From: Streptomyces sp. SID14436
GTDB lineage: Bacteria > Actinomycetota > Actinomycetes > Streptomycetales > Streptomycetaceae
Reading direction: 5' to 3'
NCBI RefSeq assembly: GCF_010548465.1
Contig: NZ_JAAGMD010000657.1
Coordinates: 1 to 50,546 of the forward strand
Length of the DNA: 50,546 bases
Position 1 is the first letter of the stretch. Each line of letters begins with the position of its first letter. Shown one piece after another: positions 7,808 to 15,206 of the stretch. Made by a program: the position numbers and the translations under genes. The notes beneath the pieces were generated by a model. That model saw nothing but the letters and a program-made list of their open reading frames with translations, was not told where the DNA came from and did not search any database.

Positions 7808-9397
7808 TCACCGCGCGGCCGCCCCGCCGTCGGACGTCCCGTCACCGGGCCCCGCTTTTCCGGTGATCAGGTCGGCGGCCCGTTCGGCGGCGAGGAGCAC
7901 GGTCACCATGGGGTTGATGGTCGGCATCGTCGGGAACACCGACGCGTCGACCACGCGCACACCGTCGACCCCGCGCAGCCGCATCTGCGGGTCGCAGACG
8001 GCCATCGGGTCGTCCGCCGCGCCCATGCGGCAGGTGCCCGCCGGGTGGTAGACGGTGTGGGCGGCGCGGCGCCCGTACTCCGACAGGTCGGCGTCGGACG
8101 TGACGTTCGGGCCGGGAGCGACCTCACGGACGAGCCAGTCCTTGAGGGGGTCGGTCGCGGCGACCTCCCGGGCCAGCTTCAGGCCCTCGACGATCGTGCG
8201 CTCGTCGTGGCCCTCGGGGTCGGTGAAGTACCGGAAGTCCAGCGCGGGGTGCTCCGACGGGTTGGAACTGCGCAGCCACATGCGGCCGGTGGAGCGGGCC
8301 CGGGGCACGTTCGGTGTCATGCACACTCCGTGCTCGGGGACGGGGTAGCCGAGGCGTTCGGTGTTGACGGTGAACGGCACCTGGTAGAAGTGGAACATCA
8401 GGTCCGGGCGCGGCTGCCCCTTGTCGAGGCGCAGGAACAGTCCGGCGTCGGAGTCCATGGCGGAGTTGGGCGGCAACGGGCCGTCCGTCTCCCACAGGAT
8501 GATCGACTCGGGGTGGTCCAGCAGGTTCTCCCCCACGCCGGGCAGGTCGACGTGGACGTCGATGCCCACGCGGCGCAGGTCGTCGGCCGGGCCGATGCCG
8601 GACAGCATGAGCAGCCGCGGGGTGTCGATGGCCCCGGCGCACAGGACGAGTTCGCGCGTCGCGCGCACGGTCGCGGGCTCCCCGTCGGCACCGCGGACGG
8701 CGACCCGGGTCAGCTTCCCGGCCTCGTCGGTGAGCAGCCGGTGCGCCCAGGTCTCCAGCAGGAGGGTGAGGTTCGGGCGGTTCAGGATCGGGTGCAGGTA
8801 GGCGACGGACGCGGAGGAACGCAGGTTGCCCTCCGGTTCGTAGGCCAGCGAGAAGAAGCCGGTGCCGTCGGCGAAGGGCTCGGCGTTGAAGTCGTCGACG
8901 ACGGGGACACCGGTGGCCCTGGAGGCTGCGGTGACGAAGTCCTTGGCGATGGGATTGCGGTCGGCCTCGGCCACCGGGACGATCTTGGTGAGCAGCCGGT
9001 CCCGGTACGGGAGGATCGTCGCCGGGTCCCAGCCGGCGCACCCGGCGGCCACCCAGTCGTCGAGGTCCTCCGGCAGCGGCATGAAGCTGATCAGCGTGTT
9101 GTGGGACGAACAACCGCCGAGGACCCGGGCCCGTGAGTGGAGGATGTGCGAGTTGCCGCGCGGCTGTTCGACCGTGGTGTACCCGTAGTCGTACTCGGTG
9201 CCCAGCAGGTTGATCCAGTTGCGGAGGCGCAGGACGCGCTCGTCCCCGACGTCGCTGGGACCGCCCTCGATCACGCAGACACGGCAGTCGGGGTCCTCGC
9301 TCAGTCGGGCCGCGAGCACACAGCCGGCGGTGCCGCCGCCGACGATGACGTAGTCGTAGGAGGACTCGGCGCCGTGCGGGGTGGTGGGGGCGGCCAT
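7808..9397 (-). CDS. betA: Choline dehydrogenase, GMC oxidoreductase family
   Basis: 529 residues. The N-terminal FAD-binding motif is YDYVIVGGGTAGCVLAARL (about 14-32). The first GMC signature region reads ARVLGGCSSHNTL and the second GAIDTPRLLMLSGIGP. The C-terminal catalytic pair is His451 (VYHPAGTCRMG) and Asn495 (PTINPMV). GMC enzymes of this type oxidise choline to betaine aldehyde and often on to betaine, passing electrons to the respiratory chain or oxygen. It sits between betB upstream and betT downstream, which makes choline the likely substrate. The ATG at 9397 has only a weak GAAAGG binding site. The 156-bp space to betB carries a five-copy 16-bp tandem repeat. Confidence 0.92.
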   Translation of the reverse strand: MAAPTTPHGAESSYDYVIVGGGTAGCVLAARLSEDPDCRVCVIEGGPSDVGDERVLRLRNWINLLGTEYDYGYTTVEQPRGNSHILHSRARVLGGCSSHNTLISFMPLPEDLDDWVAAGCAGWDPATILPYRDRLLTKIVPVAEADRNPIAKDFVTAASRATGVPVVDDFNAEPFADGTGFFSLAYEPEGNLRSSASVAYLHPILNRPNLTLLLETWAHRLLTDEAGKLTRVAVRGADGEPATVRATRELVLCAGAIDTPRLLMLSGIGPADDLRRVGIDVHVDLPGVGENLLDHPESIILWETDGPLPPNSAMDSDAGLFLRLDKGQPRPDLMFHFYQVPFTVNTERLGYPVPEHGVCMTPNVPRARSTGRMWLRSSNPSEHPALDFRYFTDPEGHDERTIVEGLKLAREVAATDPLKDWLVREVAPGPNVTSDADLSEYGRRAAHTVYHPAGTCRMGAADDPMAVCDPQMRLRGVDGVRVVDASVFPTMPTINPMVTVLLAAERAADLITGKAGPGDGTSDGGAAAR

Positions 9398-9442
9398 GGA
9401 GTGCCTTTCGTCAGGGCTCTTCGCGTGCTCTGGAGTGCGGAA

Positions 9443-9522
9443 GTACCGAGGTACCGGGGTACTGGAGTACCGGGGTGCTGGAGTACCGGGGTGCTGGAGT
9501 ACCGGGGTACTGGAGTACTGGC
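9443..9522. repeat. Five copies of a 16-bp repeat between betB and betA
   Basis: Units at 9443, 9459, 9475, 9491 and 9507 follow the form GTACTGGAGTACCGGG with few changes; units three and four are identical. Each unit contains two GTAC-like tetramers, so the array can form many alternative hairpins. It lies in the transcribed space between betB and betA. Confidence 0.9.
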
Positions 9523-9553
9523 GTGCCTTCGGTGGGTGCCGAGGGCTGCGGGC

Positions 9554-11020
9554 TCAGCCCTTGAACCAGCCGGACGGCCCCGGGGCGAGGTTCTGGTAGA
9601 TGTGCTTGGCCTCCTGGTACTCGCGCAGGCCCGTCGGACCGAGCTCGCGCCCGACGCCGGAGCGGCCGAAGCCGCCCCACTCGGCCTGCGGTACGTACGG
9701 GTGGAAGTCGTTGATCCACACGGTGCCGTGCCGCAGCCGCTGGGCGACGCGCTGGGCGCGGCTCGCGTCGGACGTCCAGACGCCGCCGGCCAGGCCGTAG
9801 CGGGTGTCGTTGGCCAGTTCCACCGCCTCGTCCTCGGTGCGGAACCGCTCCACGGTGACGACCGGGCCGAAGACCTCGTCCTGCACGATGCTCATGGACC
9901 GGTCGCAGTCCGCGAAGATGGTCGGCAGCAGGAAGTAGCCGTTGCGGAGCGCGGGGTCGTCGGGGCGGGTGCCGCCGGTGACGAGCCGGGCGCCCTCCTC
10001 ACGCGCGGCGGCGATGTGACGCTCGACCTTCTCCCGGTGCTCGGCGGAGCTGAGCGGCCCGCTCTCCGTGCCCTCGTCCAGGCCGTTGCCGAGGCGGATC
10101 GCCCGGGCCCGCTCGGCGAGGGCGTCGACGAAACGGTCGTGCAGGGAGTCCTGGACCAGCAGCCGCGAACCGGCGGAGCAGACCTGGCCGGCGTGCAGGA
10201 AGGCCGCGTCCAGCGCGTAGTCGACGGCGGCGTCGAAGTCGGCGTCCTCGAACACGATGTTGGGGTTCTTGCCGCCCAGCTCGAGCGCGATGTTCTTCGG
10301 CCCCTCGGCGGCAGCGGCCATGATGGCGCGTCCGGTGGCGAGACCCCCGGTGAACGACACCAGGTCGACCTCGGGGTGCGAGGTCAGAGCCGCGCCGACC
10401 GTCGCCCCGGAACCGAGGACCAGGTTGGCGACTCCGGGCGGGGCACCCGCCTCCTCGATCAGCCGGATCATGGCGATGGTGGTGAGCGGCGTGGTCTCGC
10501 TGGGCTTGAGGACGAAGGTGTTCCCGGCGGCCAGCGCGGGCGCCACCTTCCACGACGCCTGGAGCAGCGGATAGTTCCAGGGAGCGATGAGCGCGCACAC
10601 CCCGACCGGCTGGTAGACGACCCGGCTCAGCACGTCCGGCCCGACGTCCACGACCCGGCCGCCGTCCTTACCCGCCAGCTCGGCGAAGTACCGGAAGGCG
10701 TTCGCCACGTCCTCCACGTCGATCCGGCCCTCGGTCAGCGTCTTGCCGGTGTCGAGGGTCTCGGTGCGGGCGATCTCGTCCCGGTCGCGCAGCAGCAGGT
10801 CGTGCACCCGCATCAACAGGTCGGCGCGCTGCCGGGTGGGCGCGTTCGCCCAGTCCTCCTCGACGAAGGCCCGCCGTGCGGCGCGCACCGCGCGGTCGAC
10901 GTCGGTGGCATCCGCCTCGTCGACCGTCGTGACGACACTGGCGTCGTACGGGTTCAGCACCTCCCGCCGCCCGCCCGCGGCCGCGTTCGTCCACTCACCG
11001 TCGATGTACAGCTCGCCCAT
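9554..11020 (-). CDS. betB: Betaine-aldehyde dehydrogenase
   Basis: 488 residues, the usual ALDH length. The start ATG 11020 follows GAAGGAGG. Conserved residues are visible: Asn149 in APWNYPLLQ, Glu247 in LELGGKNPNIVF, catalytic Cys281 in HAGQVCSAGSR, and the NAD-site loop VSFTGGLATG near 222. The enzyme oxidises betaine aldehyde to glycine betaine with NAD(P)+. It is the first gene of the leftward set betB-betA-betT, which together import choline and make the osmoprotectant. A perfect 16-bp palindrome lies 38-53 bases before its start and is a candidate operator. Substrate assignment rests on the neighbours; ALDH families are hard to separate by sequence alone. Confidence 0.92.
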   Translation of the reverse strand: MGELYIDGEWTNAAAGGRREVLNPYDASVVTTVDEADATDVDRAVRAARRAFVEEDWANAPTRQRADLLMRVHDLLLRDRDEIARTETLDTGKTLTEGRIDVEDVANAFRYFAELAGKDGGRVVDVGPDVLSRVVYQPVGVCALIAPWNYPLLQASWKVAPALAAGNTFVLKPSETTPLTTIAMIRLIEEAGAPPGVANLVLGSGATVGAALTSHPEVDLVSFTGGLATGRAIMAAAAEGPKNIALELGGKNPNIVFEDADFDAAVDYALDAAFLHAGQVCSAGSRLLVQDSLHDRFVDALAERARAIRLGNGLDEGTESGPLSSAEHREKVERHIAAAREEGARLVTGGTRPDDPALRNGYFLLPTIFADCDRSMSIVQDEVFGPVVTVERFRTEDEAVELANDTRYGLAGGVWTSDASRAQRVAQRLRHGTVWINDFHPYVPQAEWGGFGRSGVGRELGPTGLREYQEAKHIYQNLAPGPSGWFKG

Positions 11021-11057
11021 CGCGGGGCCTCCTTCGCTTCCGACCGGAACCGATCGG

Positions 11058-11073
11058 GTTGCCGGTCGGCAAC
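11058..11073. promoter_or_regulatory. Candidate operator upstream of betB
   Basis: GTTGCCG and CGGCAAC form a perfect dyad around GT, 38-53 bases in front of the betB start codon, where a repressor could block the promoter. The arrangement suits a TetR-type (BetI-like) regulator, but none is encoded nearby. Confidence 0.5.
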
Positions 11074-11180
11074 AAGGCCATGCTGCGGCGGGGCGGCGCG
11101 GGGCGCACGGCCGATGTCGCGAGCGGGTGGCGCGCTTGACCCGTGCGGGCTAATGGCCGGGGCGGGAGGGGCGGTGCCGG

Positions 11181-11216
11181 GGCAGGCCCGGCCGCCGACC
11201 GCCGGCCGGGCCTGCC
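11181..11216. terminator. Strong hairpin between divergent genes
   Basis: Arms GGCAGGCCCGGCCG (11181-11194) and CGGCCGGGCCTGCC (11203-11216) are perfectly complementary over 14 bp with an eight-base loop. Both flanking genes point away from it, so it has no obvious gene to terminate. It may end an unannotated transcript or mark a lost gene. Confidence 0.5.
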
Positions 11217-11319
11217 GCCGGAGAGGCCCCAGCCGTGCGACTCCGTCACCTCCTACCCCACGTTCACCGGACGCATCGGCGGGGTACACGCCCCCGTCAA
11301 TCACGTCATACCAAAACCG

Positions 11320-11349
11320 TTGACACCGCTAACACGCCTCCGGCATGCT
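11320..11349 (+). promoter_or_regulatory. Candidate promoter for the small exported protein
   Basis: A consensus TTGACA (11320-11325) and CATGCT (11344-11349) are spaced by 18 bases. If used, the 5' leader before the ATG at 11617 would be about 260 bases long. I see no gene in 11350-11616 that I can support. Confidence 0.45.
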
Positions 11350-11616
11350 CACGTTGACGACGGGCGGAGCCCCACCGATCGCACCAGCGGCCCCATGGCC
11401 ACGACCCCACAAGGCCTCAGGACCGCCTCAACGATCTCTCCATACCGCTACGCACAGACGCACTTCGGGGGGTTGCAGCACAGAGCGCTCCGATCCCATC
11501 GGCCCGCCCATCCAGTCGACGCCACACCCGCCCTGATCGAAACGTTCCGGCAGGGCCACGTCGCGTCACCGCACCGCACATCGCCGGATCGCACAGAAAC
11601 ATCCCCGGGAGGGAAC

Positions 11617-12126
11617 ATGGCCTTTCAGCCGCAGCCACCGTCCGCAACCGACATACGCCCGCTGCGCAAGCGCAAGAGACTGTGGGCCGCCGGCGTCGCC
11701 CTGTTCGCCATGGGGGCGCTCGGCGGCATCCAGTCCGCACAGGACGAGGTGAACGCCGCCCAGACGCTTGCCGCCAAACCCACACCCACTGTCACGATCA
11801 CAGCAACGGCCACCGCCACCGCCACCGTGACGGCCACGCCCGAAGCGAAGCCTGCTCCCACGGTCACCAAGACCAAGAAGGTGGAGACCCCCGGCCCGAC
11901 CGTCACCGTCACCCGGAGCGCCCGTACCTCCAACTCCGGCGGCAGCAGCAGCGGCGGCAACGGCAGCGCTTCGGGTACGTGCTCCATCGTTTCCAACGCG
12001 GGCAACTGCTACCAGGCCGGACAGTTCTGCCGGAACAGCGATCACGGAGCTACGACGACGACCGCGAGCGGCGCACGCATCACCTGCTCCTACCGGTCCA
12101 ACGCCTGGCGCTGGTCCTACTCCTGA
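11617..12126 (+). CDS. Small membrane-anchored or exported protein with Thr/Pro linker and cysteine-containing C-terminal domain
   Basis: 169 residues; ATG 11617 with GGGAGGG upstream. Order: a basic N-terminus (PLRKRKRLW), one hydrophobic segment (AAGVALFAMGALGGI, about 27-41), a long threonine/alanine/proline-rich linker (TATATATATVTATPEA and following), a Ser/Gly run, then a compact C-terminal domain from about residue 125 with four cysteines, including CYQAGQFCRNSDHGATT, and ending in RWSYS. The C-terminal domain resembles one found at the ends of many actinobacterial and phage proteins of unknown function. A related ending (QFC, then TTTDGRPAKC, then RW) occurs in the protein at 30729-32177. 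Function unknown; a cell-surface role is likely. Confidence 0.75.
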   Translation: MAFQPQPPSATDIRPLRKRKRLWAAGVALFAMGALGGIQSAQDEVNAAQTLAAKPTPTVTITATATATATVTATPEAKPAPTVTKTKKVETPGPTVTVTRSARTSNSGGSSSGGNGSASGTCSIVSNAGNCYQAGQFCRNSDHGATTTTASGARITCSYRSNAWRWSYS

Positions 12127-12162
12127 CGCAACCACAGCGGTTGGCGACCAGGAACGGACGGT

Positions 12163-12230
12163 GCCGGCTCCCCCTTCCGCCACGGAACTTCGCGGGAGCC
12201 GGCCCGGTCCGCACTCATCGACCGGACCGG
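12163..12230. terminator. Two successive hairpins between convergent genes
   Basis: The first pairs GCCGGCTCCC (12163-12172) with GGGAGCCGGC (12194-12203). The second pairs CCGGTCCG (12204-12211) with CGGACCGG (12223-12230). Both are perfect and lie between the convergent stops at 12126 and 12273, so they probably act for both genes. Confidence 0.7.
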
Positions 12231-12272
12231 CCCGGCTTCCCGTGACCCCGCACCCTGCGTCCTCCCCCGCTC

Positions 12273-12860
12273 CTACCGCAGCTTCCACTCACCGGTCTTG
12301 TCGGCGAACCCGGAGTTCATGGTGAACTGCACGGTGTCGATCTTCGCCGCCTCCGGGACCTCGAAGACGATCCAGCCCAGCCCCTTGGCACCGGGCTTGA
12401 GCTTCAGGCTGGAGGCCATCGAGGGCCCGGCCGTGATGTCCCCGAAGGTCGCGTCGAACTGCTGGCCCTCGCTGTCGGCGACCTGCGCCCCGTTGGACGG
12501 GCTGTCGCTGTAGGCCGCCTTGCCGGTGTTGACCAGCTTGAACTGCACGCCGACCAAACGCTTGCCGGCGGCGGGCTCCATGAACTCGTCCGCGGACTTC
12601 GCGGGGTCGGCGACCTTGACGACCGTGACGTCGAGTTCGCTGCCCTCGTCCATGCCTTCCAGGGCGAGAGTGTCACCGACCTTGGCGATCTCGGGAGCCT
12701 TCTCCTTCTTGGCCGTGTCCTCCCCAGTGCCGGTGTCGACGTCGGCAGCGGCACCGTTCTTCGGCTTGTCGACGACGGTGCTGCCGGTGTCGCAGGCAGT
12801 CAGCGTGAGCGCCCCGACGGCGGCGACGACAGCGGCGGTAATTCTGGTACGGGCGTGCAT
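12273..12860 (-). CDS. DUF4352-type lipoprotein
   Basis: 195 residues from ATG 12860 (GGGGGG binding site). The N-terminus MHARTRITAAVVAAVGALTL leads to a lipobox LTAC with Cys at residue 23, so the mature protein should be a lipid-anchored surface protein. A charged spacer (about 24-65) precedes an immunoglobulin-like domain with KVGDTLALEGMDEGSELDVTVV, GKRLVGVQFKLVNTG, DSEGQQFDATF and GLGWIVFEVPE, the pattern of DUF4352. Such domains are seen in many Gram-positive lipoproteins; no enzymatic residue is apparent. A good -35/-10 promoter lies about 75-100 bases upstream. An alternative start at 12890 would weaken the signal peptide. Confidence 0.85.
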   Translation of the reverse strand: MHARTRITAAVVAAVGALTLTACDTGSTVVDKPKNGAAADVDTGTGEDTAKKEKAPEIAKVGDTLALEGMDEGSELDVTVVKVADPAKSADEFMEPAAGKRLVGVQFKLVNTGKAAYSDSPSNGAQVADSEGQQFDATFGDITAGPSMASSLKLKPGAKGLGWIVFEVPEAAKIDTVQFTMNSGFADKTGEWKLR

Positions 12861-12931
12861 GGTCCCCCCAAGGACATGGCTCATGTTCACATTCGACTCC
12901 CCGGCGTGAGATCACCAGCGAGCACACGAGA

Positions 12932-12961
12932 AACATAGGTGAGGCGCGTTGATAGTGTCAA
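12932..12961 (-). promoter_or_regulatory. Vegetative-type promoter of the DUF4352 lipoprotein gene
   Basis: Read on the minus strand, TTGACA (12961-12956) and TATGTT (12937-12932) are separated by 18 bases, close to the principal sigma factor consensus. The GTTGA/TCAAC dyad overlapping the -35 box (about 12949-12963) could be an operator. The predicted leader is about 65 bases. Confidence 0.7.
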
Positions 12962-13208
12962 CAGAGGTCTCGCGATAGAAGTGCCTGTTGCTCGAATGGC
13001 CGGTTCACAGTTCGAGCGAAGGCAGGCGGCTCTGCCCGGCAGCACAGCCGGGTGATCCCCGTGGCGACCGATGGCGTGAGGAGGGGCGGCAGGGCACAGC
13101 TGCTGCCCACGAAGGCATGCAGAGCCGGCCGCCTTGACCTTCGTCAGCTCCCCCAGCCCGCAGCGGAGTTCGGCGAAACCGCGGGAGTGCCTACTCGGTG
13201 ACGCTCCC

Positions 13209-13259
13209 GACTCCCGGCTCCGGACTCCCGGCTCCGGACTCCCGGCTCCGGACTCCCGG
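13209..13259. repeat. Perfect 14-bp tandem repeat, 3.6 copies
   Basis: GACTCCCGGCTCCG repeats exactly at 13209, 13223 and 13237, with a partial copy to 13259. It lies in the 12861-13324 intergenic stretch, downstream of the methylase-like gene and upstream of the lipoprotein promoter. I see no gene in that stretch. Confidence 0.95.
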
Positions 13260-13324
13260 TAGACGTCACTGCGGCGCGCACGCCCCCCGCGCACGCGCAT
13301 GCCGTGAACAGCCGATGACTCGAC

Positions 13325-15019
13325 TCAGTCGTCCGGCGTGAGCGCCCCGTTGCTCAGCCCGTCCTGGGCCAGCGCGGTGATCTGCCGGCTCAGCTCCGCG
13401 ACGCGGCGGGCACGCTCCTCGAACTCCCGGAGCGCGCGGAACGCCGTCCCGTACCGGCGCTGGGCGGCGATGTCCATCTGCGGGATACGGGCGCCCTTGC
13501 CGTCGAGCCGGAACGTTCCGCTGGCGGTCGTGGAGCGGCGGCTGTTCGCCGCGCTGTGCAGGAAGCCACGCAGGAAGTCGGTGTCGAGCTGCTCGCTCAC
13601 CGACACGGGTTCCGGGTCCGCGTTCTCGACCAGTCCGGCACGCATCAGGTCGGCGACACTCACGCTGGGCCCGTCCAGGGCGCCCGGCCCCTCACCCGCC
13701 GTCAGGGACGGCAGCAGTTCGCTCAAGCGCCGTACGTGCTCGGTCAGTTCCCGGCTCAGCGTTTCGTATTCGGTGGCGTAGTCGCGATGGAACTCCTGGA
13801 CGTACCGGCTCGGAGTGAGGTCCACCAGATCGTCGAGCAGGTCGATCTGCGGCACGTCCCTGATCTGTTCGGGCCGCGGCTCCAGCGGCCCGTCCGCCTC
13901 GTTGGCCGTCAGGTCGACCATCCGTACGGTGCCGGTCGTGTCATCCGGCGTCCGGGGCCGGCGCAGGTGCCACAGGTGCACGGGGAGCGCGTGGGCTGCG
14001 GCCGTGCCGGGCGCCAGCGCCGTCACCTGGGTGAGGACACCGCGGCGGACGAGCTCGGCGCGGATGCGACGCCCGGCCTTGCGGTAGGCCACCGAGGCGG
14101 GCATGACCATGACGACCCGGCCACCGGGCGCGGTGTGCGCGTAGGCGTGCTGCAGCCAGGCCAGCTCGCCCTCGGCCCGTGAGGGTGTGCCCAGCTCCCA
14201 GCGGGGGTCGAGGAGCAGCTCCTCCCGGCCCCAGTCGCTGTCGCTGACCGGCGGGTCGCAGACGACGAGGTCGGCCTTCAGGTCCGGCCACCGGTCGGAG
14301 CGCAGGGAGTCTCCCTCGGCCACCTCCACGTGGGTCGACTGCGCGAGTCCGGCCCTCCCCTGGGCGAGGCGGGCGCTCCGGGGGTCCACCTCCTGGCCGT
14401 ACCGCCGGACCTGCTCCCCGGCGCCGACGGCCAGCAGGAGGGTGCCGACGCCGCACGCGGGGTCGAAGAGCACCGCGTCCGCGGACACGTCACCGGCGGC
14501 GTGCCGTACGGCGCGGACCACGCGGGGCGACGTGACCTGGTCGGATCCCGCTCGCCGCACCGATTCCTTGAACCGTTCCACGAGGCCGTCCACCACGTCG
14601 GCGGGGCTGCTCTCCCCCGCCATGCGACGGGCCAGCTCGACCGCCTGGACGGGCAGTGCGGACGGCGTGTCCCGCTCCTCGGCAGTCTCGGCGCCCTCGG
14701 CACGCTCAGCATCCTTGGCAGCAAGCACGTGGGCGACGTCGGCGAGCCCGCTGAGGATGTCGTCGCCATAGGTTCCCCGCAGCACCTGCCACAGCTGGAC
14801 CTCGTCGGTGACGTCCTGCCCCTTGCGCTGCTTGTCGAGCCACGCCTGGACCTCGGCGAGGTCGAAGAGCGGGCTGTTCGCCCCGCCTCCCGCCGGTGCC
14901 GGGAAATCGTCGTACCGCCGCCGCCAGTTCGAGACGGCGGCGCGCGTGACGCCCGCGATACGGGCGATCTCGGAACCGCTCACCAACGGGTTCGCCGGGG
15001 TGGCCGGGGTCTTTGGCAT
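13325..15019 (-). CDS. N6-adenine DNA methylase-like protein with N-terminal helix-turn-helix
   Basis: 564 residues. An N-terminal HTH is seen (VSGSEIARIAGVTRAAVSNW, about 13-32) followed by a helical region. A Rossmann methyltransferase domain carries motif I FDPACGVGTLLLAVG (Asp186-Pro-Ala-Cys-Gly-Val-Gly) and motif IV VCDPPVSDSDW at about 253-263. Type I HsdM-like N6-adenine methylases normally have (N/D)PP followed by an aromatic residue; here Val258 takes that place, so catalysis may be altered or lost. The C-terminal part is coiled-coil-like (EFEERARRVAELSRQI), as in HsdM or specificity subunits. No hsdR or hsdS gene is adjacent, so it is an orphan methylase or a regulator built on a methylase fold. 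It is probably expressed from a leaderless promoter. Confidence 0.82.
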   Translation of the reverse strand: MPKTPATPANPLVSGSEIARIAGVTRAAVSNWRRRYDDFPAPAGGGANSPLFDLAEVQAWLDKQRKGQDVTDEVQLWQVLRGTYGDDILSGLADVAHVLAAKDAERAEGAETAEERDTPSALPVQAVELARRMAGESSPADVVDGLVERFKESVRRAGSDQVTSPRVVRAVRHAAGDVSADAVLFDPACGVGTLLLAVGAGEQVRRYGQEVDPRSARLAQGRAGLAQSTHVEVAEGDSLRSDRWPDLKADLVVCDPPVSDSDWGREELLLDPRWELGTPSRAEGELAWLQHAYAHTAPGGRVVMVMPASVAYRKAGRRIRAELVRRGVLTQVTALAPGTAAAHALPVHLWHLRRPRTPDDTTGTVRMVDLTANEADGPLEPRPEQIRDVPQIDLLDDLVDLTPSRYVQEFHRDYATEYETLSRELTEHVRRLSELLPSLTAGEGPGALDGPSVSVADLMRAGLVENADPEPVSVSEQLDTDFLRGFLHSAANSRRSTTASGTFRLDGKGARIPQMDIAAQRRYGTAFRALREFEERARRVAELSRQITALAQDGLSNGALTPDD

Positions 15020-15026
15020 ACCGGTA

Positions 15027-15057
15027 ACCGTACACAGATGCCACCGTCCGCTGGCAA
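15027..15057 (-). promoter_or_regulatory. Leaderless promoter of the methylase-like gene
   Basis: On the minus strand, TTGCCA (15057-15052) and TACGGT (15032-15027) are 19 bases apart, and the -10 box ends seven bases before the ATG at 15019. No ribosome binding site is present, which fits a leaderless transcript. Confidence 0.55.
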
Positions 15058-15130
15058 CAACCGGGCGGCGTTGACGACGTCAACGGGCACATCCGCCCAC
15101 GACCACCCAGGTCGACCCCTATCCACTCTG

Positions 15131-15163
15131 TTCGACTTTCAACAAAAATGATTTATTGTTGAA
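15131..15163 (+). promoter_or_regulatory. Promoter covered by a palindromic operator, upstream of the alcohol dehydrogenase gene
   Basis: A TTCGAC -35 box (15131-15136) and TATTGT -10 box (15154-15159) have the ideal 17-base spacing. A perfect inverted repeat, TTCAACAA (15138-15145) and TTGTTGAA (15156-15163) with a ten-base centre, overlaps the spacer and the -10 box. A dimeric repressor, perhaps of MarR or TetR type, bound here would block RNA polymerase. The A/T-rich stretch stands out strongly in this GC-rich DNA. Confidence 0.75.
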
Positions 15164-15206
15164 CTAGTTCCCGGTTTGCGGGCGCTCACCACAGGAAGGA
15201 GCCGAC

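Noticed and set aside
9443..9522. CRISPR-like array
   Set aside because: Units are directly contiguous 16-mers without spacers, and no cas gene is present. The same holds for the other tandem arrays.
11143..11616. Long N-terminal extension of the small exported protein
   Set aside because: The extension crosses a promoter-like element and hairpin and would bury the membrane segment; ATG 11617 has a clear binding site.
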